From positions 14,796,293 to 14,860,292 of the forward strand of contig NC_079514.1 of assembly GCF_000801105.2 (NCBI RefSeq): a DNA stretch of 64,000 nucleotides, given 5' to 3'. The notes beneath the pieces were generated by a model. The model was not told the origin of the DNA. It was given only the letters and a program-made list of their open reading frames with translations, and did no database searches. The translations under genes were made by a program, and so were the position numbers. Origin of the DNA: Raphanus sativus. Its lineage: Eukaryota > Streptophyta > Magnoliopsida > Brassicales > Brassicaceae. The number at the start of each line of letters is the position of its first letter. The stretch's first letter is position 1. Positions 56,564 to 64,000 of this stretch are shown here, piece by piece.

Positions 56564-57770
56564 TCAATACTATTAAAACAGAAGAACTTTTTATCGACTA
56601 TGTTTTGAACTATCAAAAAAGTCATAACAATCCAACTATAATAATTTCATTAGTTATTATCATATAATGTTTTTCTAATCTAACAAATATCTATTAATAT
56701 TTCCATATTTGTAAAATAGAATTAATTTAACTTCCTATTTTTTCTCTTACAACTAACTTAATAATATTTTCAAAATAAGATATTTAAAAAGATATTGTCA
56801 AGTATTCTTTTCTAAGATTTTATTATAAAATATATATTTTAATGTCTTTTTATTTAAGATGTAAACATAAATGCTTTTTAATATTTATTTCAAATAATAA
56901 AATTCGTAATTAATATTAAATAAATTATTAACAAATATTAATTCTTTCATTATAGAATAAAAAATAATATTCCCATAATGTTTATATTCATAATTAAATT
57001 AATACATCAACTAATAAATATAAAGTAACTTAATTAATTTATTAAATATTTTATAAATCATAAAACTAAAGAATAACATACATTCATGAATTTTACCACA
57101 TACTTCAACGTATTAAAATAAAATATTAAAGTAAGATATATAAAATAAGAAATAATTACATATTTAAATTTGAGTATTAAAACTAATTAGTTATAGTATG
57201 ACACAGGTTGAAAGAAGTATATTTTATTTATATAATAATAAAATAAATTTTTACCAATATAAAAATTAAAACTATAATTTACAGTTTTAAATATAAGTAA
57301 ATTAATAATGACGGTTTCATAAATGAATTATCTTATTTTAAACAAATTATATTTATTAATTTTGATTTATGTATCTATAAAAACAATTTTAAATAAAAAT
57401 ACATGTATGAAATTACCTATTTTCAGTAAATAAATTTTTGGAAAAAAACTAAGCCTATATATCCGGGTCGGGTAAACACAAGTATAATTATATTAAGTTA
57501 TTTTCATAAATAACTGAACGGTTTATATATCTCTTGAACTAAAAAAGAAAAAAACTATAATCAAACTGAAACCGAAATCCAAAAAGAAAAACAATCTAAA
57601 ACCAAAACCAAAAACCAAACATTGTATTTAAACATATTGATGAATAAAAAGACGGGTTAATAAATTTGTTGACTAAACCAGTCTCAAACATTTAACAAAG
57701 AAGATCAATACATATGATGATGACAAAAAAAAATCTTATCCGCTCTTTGAAAGAGCGGGTCAAACTCTAG
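56564..57770 (+). mobile_element. Helitron-like non-autonomous element
   Basis: It begins TCAATACTATTAAAACAGAAG after an A, the usual 5' signature. It ends with a hairpin CCGCTCTT-TGA-AAGAGCGG (57740-57758), then GTCAAACTCTAG (to 57770) and T. About 1.2 kb, very AT-rich, non-coding. The next element begins at the following base. Confidence 0.6.
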
Positions 57771-58725
57771 TCTAATATATTAAAATAGAAGTCATGACTT
57801 CTTTCATGTATGATTTTTAGTGTGGATCCTCCCTTAGAAAATCATAACTTTAAATATGTATATTATTTATTCAACTATGCATTTTATTTTAAGCTAACAA
57901 TAAAAAGTTTAATTAATTAAAACCATTAACTTCCCAATATTTTAGGGATTTCATAAATAAGAGTAACAATATATTGAATCCAACTTATATCTAAATCACA
58001 TATATATTAAAATTTTGAAAAAATCTGTTAAAAAGATTATAACAGAACTTAATTTTCAAAAATTATATGTAAATATTTTAACTAATTTCGTGATTAGTTT
58101 TGAAATATTATTATACACTAATATATTCAGTTATTGTTTACAAAATGAAAAACAAATATTTTATCTTATTTTATCAATTATATTAAAAGAAAATTATTAT
58201 GTTGATTTAAATATTTTAAAAATATATTAATTTTCAAAAAAATGTATGTAAATATTTCACTAATTTCGTAATTATCGATAAATATTATTTTGAATTAATA
58301 TATATGTGCAATTATTATTTACAAAATTTTAAATAAAATTCTATCATACAATTATCTATTTTATAATCATAATTAATTATGTTAAAATGAAGTTATTATA
58401 CTGAACTACATATGATAAAGTTATATTAAATTTATAGATTATAAATTTTATTTTCATACATATAAAATATTTATGTTAAAAATATAATATGATGACAAAC
58501 TACAATACATGTATAAAAGTCAATATATAACTATAGATGAGAGTTTGAAACAATCTATTTGATGAAAACAACTATAGTCCAATGTTATTATGTTTGAAAA
58601 GCATTAAATTTACACAACATATATGTGATTACTATAATATATACCAATTCAGAACCGAAAGCAAAATGTTTATATAACTATAGACGAAAACAAACACCTG
58701 CGCGGTTGCGCGGATCTAGATCTAG
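57771..58725 (+). mobile_element. Helitron-like non-autonomous element
   Basis: It starts TCTAATATATTAAAATAGAAG directly after the CTAG of the preceding element. It ends with a short GC stem (CTGCGC...GCGCGG) followed by ATCTAGATCTAG (a doubled terminus) and T. Non-coding; about 0.95 kb. Confidence 0.5.
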
Positions 58726-59371
58726 TATATATTAAAAGAATGATTAAGCTCCAGAGATGTTCTCAAAAATTAAAGCTGGTAATTACAAAAAAATAACTAA
58801 TAGAAAATTGACATATTGCATAAAAACCTCTCACAACTTTAACAAATGCTCTTTTGTGAGAAACAGCTCTCACTTTCTCTCCACTATTTTCTTGTTTTTT
58901 TTCTATTTAAAAACTAATGAACATTTTTCAGAGTTCAACCATTGCTGCTGACCTTAGGGCATTAAAATAACAAGAATAGTACCTTACTAATATTTTTATT
59001 ATTATTTTTGTTCATAATTTAGTTATTAATTATTTTAAAAAATTAAAACAAAAGCAACCCACAAAATAATGTCATATGTACTCACAGTTTCTTTAGAAAG
59101 ACAAGAAACTTTTCCCGATTCTTGCTGTCTTTCTATTTTTCTCCTTTCTCTTTCTTTCTTTTTAAGCTTTTAATATTTTAAAATTTGCTAGAGACGGCTG
59201 AATTTTAACCGCTGCGAGTGCCCTTATATTTTGAATTTTTAAAAATGATTATAGATTATAAAAATTATTAAAAATTTCACATTGAAAATTTGGTGAATAA
59301 TTAATTTATTATAACAAAATGCAATGACAATAAGATCATATGAATATAAAATCTCATTTAATAGATATTCA

Positions 59372-59372
<1 letters not shown>

Positions 59373-59404
<32 letters not shown>
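59373..59404. repeat. AT microsatellite
   Basis: Uninterrupted AT dinucleotide run of about 15 units. Confidence 0.95.
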
Positions 59405-59408
<4 letters not shown>

Positions 59409-59660
59409 TTGAATTCAAAAATATACCATATAAAATACATAAATATGTTAATTTATAGAAATTTGCATTGAAAAGATATTGAGACCTTAATATTTTAATA
59501 TCAAAATTTTTGTTAAATTTTTTAAAACAATTAAAAATTTCTAAAACTATTAAAAATCTCACACTGAAATTTTGTAATTAATGGATTATTTTTTTTGTTA
59601 GAGCAAACAAATGTTTATAAAACTATATGAATAGGAACCTTCAATTAATGTATATTCATA

Positions 59661-59709
<49 letters not shown>
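59661..59709. repeat. TG microsatellite
   Basis: TG run of about 24 units with one early TA interruption. Likely highly polymorphic. Confidence 0.95.
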
Positions 59710-59711
<2 letters not shown>

Positions 59712-60064
59712 ATCCTATTTAAATTTAATTATATACCATATAAATATATATAAAATGATTGTTTTGATTCATTTACCAATAAATATTGTTGTAAATAAGA
59801 GTGTTTGTTTGTTGACAAAAAAAAGAGTGTTTGTTTTGATTTATGTGTTTACTCCAATTTAGTTATATACATGACAGTTATTCGATTTTCATTTATTCAA
59901 TATACACTATTTAATAATATGTAAATGAACACAAAATAAGTAATATATGTAAAAATAATTTGAATACATGATCTTCGTTAAGACGCGGATCTTAGCCTAA
60001 TACATATTCTATATGTATATAACATGATTATATCTATATTTTGTGATATATAGTGAATTTTGGT

Positions 60065-60178
60065 TTAGTCCAAGACCTCTAACACACAGCCCAGCCCTAC
60101 CGGAATATGACGGGATGAAATGTCTGGTCCAGTTAAGAGTACTGGAGTTTTTCAACCTGGGAGTAATGGGTGCTTCAT
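60065..60178 (+). repeat. Dispersed repeat, copy 1
   Basis: It matches 60928-61040 in ordered blocks: TTAGTCCAAGA, ACACAGCCC, TACCGGAATA, CCAGTTAAGAGTA and CAACCTGGGAGTAATGGGTG. GC-richer than its surroundings. Probably a fragment of a transposon or repeated gene piece of unknown identity. Confidence 0.65.
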
Positions 60179-60457
60179 GGTCTGATGGGTTCAAATTCAT
60201 CGGTTGCGCTTTGGTTGCGGGAGTTTGTGGATGTGAGTGGTTATGGCTTCTAACATTTTAACCGATTTGTATGACTGGTACAACGGTTAAAAGTTAGTGT
60301 ATTTATGACTCGTTGAATATGAAATTCTGCAACGGTTAAAAAGAATTATTAATATTAACATATTGTAACATTATTTATCAATATTAACATATTGTAACAT
60401 TATAAAATATAAAAATACTATTATGATAAAATATAATAATTATGGATGTAATATGAT

Positions 60458-60482
60458 TAATAATAATAATAATAATAATAAT
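60458..60482. repeat. AAT microsatellite
   Basis: Trinucleotide AAT/TAA run of about eight units. Confidence 0.9.
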
Positions 60483-60927
60483 ATTGAAATAATTTTGATA
60501 AATTCGTTTTAAGGATTTCTATTAAACATTTAAAAGAATATTTTGTTTGTTTATATATGTATATATCTTTATATATGTTTATATATTAAATTTTGAAAAT
60601 TATAATGAATAGTCTTAGTTTAAAGTTTTTATAAAACAAATAATGATATTATTTGTGAATTTAAATTGAAATATAAAATGTGTAAATATTTTTATTTATA
60701 ATATTTCCATTTTAAATTTTTAATTTAAAAATTTAAAGTATTTTAGAAAATAATTTTATATTTATGTATCCATCCGTAAATTCTGGTTGAAATCAGTTTT
60801 TGATTTTAATAAGTTAGGAGCGGTCTGAAATAATTTGTATTGTTTTTGTTATTATTTCAAAATGCCAATAATCATACTAACCACAAAAGTTACGTTTACG
60901 GATGGTAGCCGAGATACGACTATACTC

Positions 60928-61040
60928 TTAGTCCAAGATGCTAAAACACAGCCCGGCTTTACCGGAATACGTAGTAATGAAATGTCTTGCCCAGTTAAGA
61001 GTAATGGGCTTTTGCAACCTGGGAGTAATGGGTGCTGTGA
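60928..61040 (+). repeat. Dispersed repeat, copy 2
   Basis: Second copy of the unit at 60065-60178, 863 bp downstream in the same orientation. One frame here reads TQPGFTGIRSNEMSCPVK, but the frame is not kept between copies, so coding is not supported. Confidence 0.65.
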
Positions 61041-62637
61041 GATTTGGAAGTAATGATCATACTTTAGAAGCTAATACAGGAAATAATTTTCTTAAGTTTA
61101 CATTATTTCTTGGTAATCATGTTAAAAGGGTTACATTTTCCTTTTCTTTTACAAAGTCGAGAGGCAAACGAAACTATTTGTCTTTAAACACTGGGAGAAA
61201 AAACGCTTTTGGATTAACTACGTGCTAGAAGTATCAAAACAATAATACTCTATAAAACTTCATTGGGATAGATTAAACGAACATATATACAGAGCTTTTT
61301 CTTGAAGTGCAAGACATAAAGAAATGGAAAACAATTTAAGATATCAGAGAGTTGCAGAAAATGGTACCTTCCAACGTAGCTCCTCTTAATCTCATTGCAC
61401 ACATTTTTTATCCATCATTACACACATTTATATACGAATCTATCTTGCTAATCAATTGTGGATTTGGGACTTATCGATGAGTCATAATATTCGGTGTGAA
61501 TCCTCCAAAACTATTATCAACCAGTGGTCATAAGTTAAATGCTTAATTTTTTACTCTAGTTGGTGAGGTGTTGGCGACAATTTTTTGATGAAAAACTGAT
61601 AAACGAAACATTTCTAGCTATATAATTCACAACGTTTGTTACTCGCATAACTATTTTTCTTTTGAACAAACTCGCATTACTATTTGAACAACATCAATGC
61701 ATGCATCAAACAAATATCTAAAATAAAATGCACATGATATATTTGAACAAGGGTTAGAAGCCAAATTAAGATACATTTTATTACTAGTCGTGGACTGACA
61801 TTTAAGCTAGTATCCAAATCTTGTGGAAAAGTTCAACATAGTTGTTATTTAAAACTTATGGTCTTTTTACATTGCATTCCCTACGTTTTTATTTTGTCAA
61901 AACCCTAAGTCTTACGTACGTAGACAAAATTAACTAGCCAGCGTCTTTTTATAGTTTGTCACCATTTATTGAATTATTATGAGTTAGTATAAATAAAGTC
62001 GCACTAATCAGGATTAACAACTGGGATCTAATTTGTGTTAGTCAAAACATATTAGAAGAAGAAAAATTGGATCTAGTGTGGACGACAATGCCAAATGAAT
62101 TTAAATAATTGGTAAGTTTAAGACACAAAATATCAGACTCTTCTTATCAGTTGTGATTTCAGAAAAATATACTGAAAACCAAATACCATTCAATTTGTTG
62201 AAACATATTTTATGAATTTGTGATTTTCATTAGTGTGATCTTGTTGTGATCTTGTTAGTACATGAAAAAACAGAATCGAACAGGTTTAATTATTTTTTGT
62301 TTGGTTCGACTTTGAGATCAAAATATTTAGCATCATTTGGTTAAAAACGGTGTTAAACCGGACGGATATATACCTCAGTCGTAGTTTATAGGATCCTAGT
62401 TTTTATTATATACCAATGAATTAAATAGAAGTTCCAAATATAAATTACTTATAAAATGGATATATGTAGAAAATCAGTTTCATTACATAAATTGCAGTAA
62501 CCAATCATAGTTTATAGCTATAACTAAATTGTTTAATTATATAATGAATATATAAAGATATATAAATTCTTAGCAAAAAAAAGATATATAATGAGCAGCA
62601 TTATGAAGTTACTGGTAATACTTAAGAGCTAATTAAA
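61041..62637. other. Intergenic sequence and NAC gene 3' flank
   Basis: AT-rich, no gene supported. The right side probably includes the 3' UTR of the NAC gene. Confidence 0.4.
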
Positions 62638-63324
62638 TCACTTGAAAGGAGTATCAGTATAATGATCTTTGTTTCCATGGTCAGGTACTAGTGGATTCCA
62701 CATATCCCACAAGGGATTGTTTGGAATCGTCCCTGCAGGGATCATGTTCATGGCCAACGCCGCCTGAGTTTGAGGCGTTAGCGCCGCTGTTGTCGCCGCA
62801 GCCACCAGTTGCAACGCGTTTGCGTTTGCGCTTAGTTGTTGATTATGAAACTGTTGAGCAATTTGATAGTATTGGTGATTGATATTAACTCCATCAGATA
62901 TTTGGTAGTTAACGAGTCTCTGAAGATCATCAACAATTGCGGTCTCGTCATCTTCTTGATTAGTTGTAGAGACAATAGGTGTGTTGCTTGCACCATAAGG
63001 CATTGGACGATAGATGTTCTGATTGGCTAAGGCTATGGTGACGTCAGAATTACTGTTTGTGGTGGTTGTGGTGCTACCGTCGCCAGAATATTCGGTTGAG
63101 AGCTTGTCGAGATTGTTGCTGATGTTGTTGTTGCTGTTGTTGTTAAGGTTGTTGTCGGAATGATTAGAGGAAGATGAATGGTGTTGTTGTTGTTGTCTTA
63201 AGGCCAAGCGGGATGATGATGATGCTGAGTTATGATTATGATGTCTTGTGGATAGAGAACGTGGCAAGGATGGATGATCTTCTACTCCTGGCCTTTTGTA
63301 CACTCGGCACAATGATATCTCAGC
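62638..63324 (-). CDS. NAC035: Last exon of a NAC transcription factor (NAC035/LOV1-like), partial in window
   Basis: The exon opens after acceptor TATATAG and reads AEISLCRVYKRPGVEDHPS, the end of subdomain E of a NAC domain. It then gives a ~210-residue C-terminal regulatory region. That region is Ser/His/Gln/Asn-rich (ALRQQQQHHSSSSNHSDNN) and ends in AGTIPNNPLWDMWNPLVPD, the LOV1/NAC035 tail I recognise. The DNA-binding exons must lie beyond 64000. At least 676 bp of intron lie inside the window without coding similarity. LOV1 in Arabidopsis is a nuclear factor that delays flowering under long days and promotes cold tolerance; function here is inferred from similarity and gene order. Confidence 0.88.
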   Translation of the reverse strand, partial: AEISLCRVYKRPGVEDHPSLPRSLSTRHHNHNSASSSSRLALRQQQQHHSSSSNHSDNNLNNNSNNNISNNLDKLSTEYSGDGSTTTTTNSNSDVTIALANQNIYRPMPYGASNTPIVSTTNQEDDETAIVDDLQRLVNYQISDGVNINHQYYQIAQQFHNQQLSANANALQLVAAATTAALTPQTQAALAMNMIPAGTIPNNPLWDMWNPLVPDHGNKDHYTDTPFK

Positions 63325-64000
63325 CTATATATATACATACATGTGCACAGTGATCAGACATGAGATATATATCAGTAAATAACGTGTACAATTAGAATAA
63401 ATATGATGATGTCATTGGTAAAGTACTATTATTTGACGTGGATAGGATATATATTACACTGATCACAATTTTCAATTGGAGATTTAAGAATTGATTTATA
63501 CATTTTTCTACTTAGTCATGTATTTTAACAGTACAGTACATAGTTGGATGTGTGTAAAACATACACATTTTAGATTTGTACACTTATGTCAAGCTTGGTG
63601 TTTTTAGATCTAATAAGAACTAATACGTACACAAATGTAATGCATTCAAATGGTGACATCTTAATATACGAATATACCAAAAACAATGTATTTATCAGCC
63701 AGTGAAAAAATTACCTTTTAAAATTTGGTGTTTCCGTATATCGTAATCATTCATAACTTCTATACATAATTTATTTATACAAATAACAATACCGTTGTAT
63801 TGTACATTCATATAAATTCCACAAGAATTTCAAAAAAAAAGTGTCAGGCATGTTAAATATAAAGTCATGAATGTGAGAAAGAGCAGGGAACAATGTGATG
63901 AATTCTAAGAACACTAACTAAGGCTCTGCAAAAACAATGTGATACATGTGAGTATAGACATGTAAGTAGCTATCTTATTAATGCCTTCTACTATGCATAT
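63325..64000 (-). other. Intron of the NAC gene (runs off the window)
   Basis: No NAC-domain exon is detectable up to the window end. AT-rich, with no other feature. Confidence 0.6.

Larger units (their letters stand above)
58721..60000 (+). mobile_element. Possible degenerate Helitron-like element
   Basis: It starts TCTAGTATATATTAAAAG at the doubled terminus of the previous element. It may end at GACGCGGATCTTAGCCTAA-T (59983-60001), with a CTAA terminus but no convincing hairpin. The interior contains AT and TG microsatellites. The call is tentative. Confidence 0.3.

Noticed and set aside
59239..59562. 107-codon minus-strand frame with a Tyr-Ile run
   Set aside because: The run is the translation of the AT microsatellite and the rest is AT-rich filler.
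1..64000. CRISPR array, operon, phage or bacterial defence system
   Set aside because: No spacer-repeat pattern or prokaryotic gene. The introns, tRNA, LTR and LINE elements show a plant nuclear genome.

Overview
This is a nuclear chromosome segment of a flowering plant in the Brassicaceae. Its genes have introns and are AT-rich with plant-type splice sites. The recognisable genes lie in the order I remember for the top of Arabidopsis thaliana chromosome 2, roughly At2g02590 to At2g02450 (locus numbers are from memory). From left to right they are a broken small multidrug export gene, SPF30, CAND1, the zinc-finger homeodomain gene ZHD3/ATHB21, STICHEL, ALFIN-LIKE 6 and the last exon of NAC035/LOV1. 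A tRNA-Ala(AGC) stands at the left edge.

Layout. Bases 1-960 hold the tRNA and the pseudogene. Bases 965-14107 are one nested transposon block. An internally deleted PIF/Harbinger DNA transposon (15-bp terminal inverted repeats, TAA target duplication) has been filled by LTR retrotransposon sequence with CTAAC duplications. That sequence comprises two nearly identical minus-strand copies, with four 1.46-kb LTRs and a 100-N assembly gap between them. The retrotransposon has a tRNA-Asp primer site, no recognisable gag or pol, and one ~308-residue reading frame of unknown function. SPF30 (14435-16674, plus) and CAND1 (17666-24834, minus, 28 coding exons) converge. Bases 25.3-31.5 kb hold pseudogene fragments (PPR, DUF223) and head-to-tail Helitron-like elements. 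ZHD3 (31793-32728) and STICHEL (37433-41694) follow, both on the minus strand. A transposon-rich gap holds a complete TRIM (44049-44470), a hAT-type MITE (45017-45228) and a Helitron end. ALFIN-LIKE 6 is at 47742-49220. A full-length 6-kb LINE occupies 50272-56309, followed by three tandem Helitron-like elements, microsatellites and the NAC035 3' exon (62638-63324).

The host genes are unrelated housekeeping or regulatory genes: splicing (SPF30), cullin-ligase cycling (CAND1), transcription and chromatin reading (ZHD3, AL6, NAC035) and trichome branching (STICHEL). There is no operon-like logic. Most of the intergenic length is mobile DNA of at least seven classes. The least explained items are the unknown reading frame in the gag/pol-less LTR element and the GC-rich repeat array just upstream of the TATA box in its LTRs.
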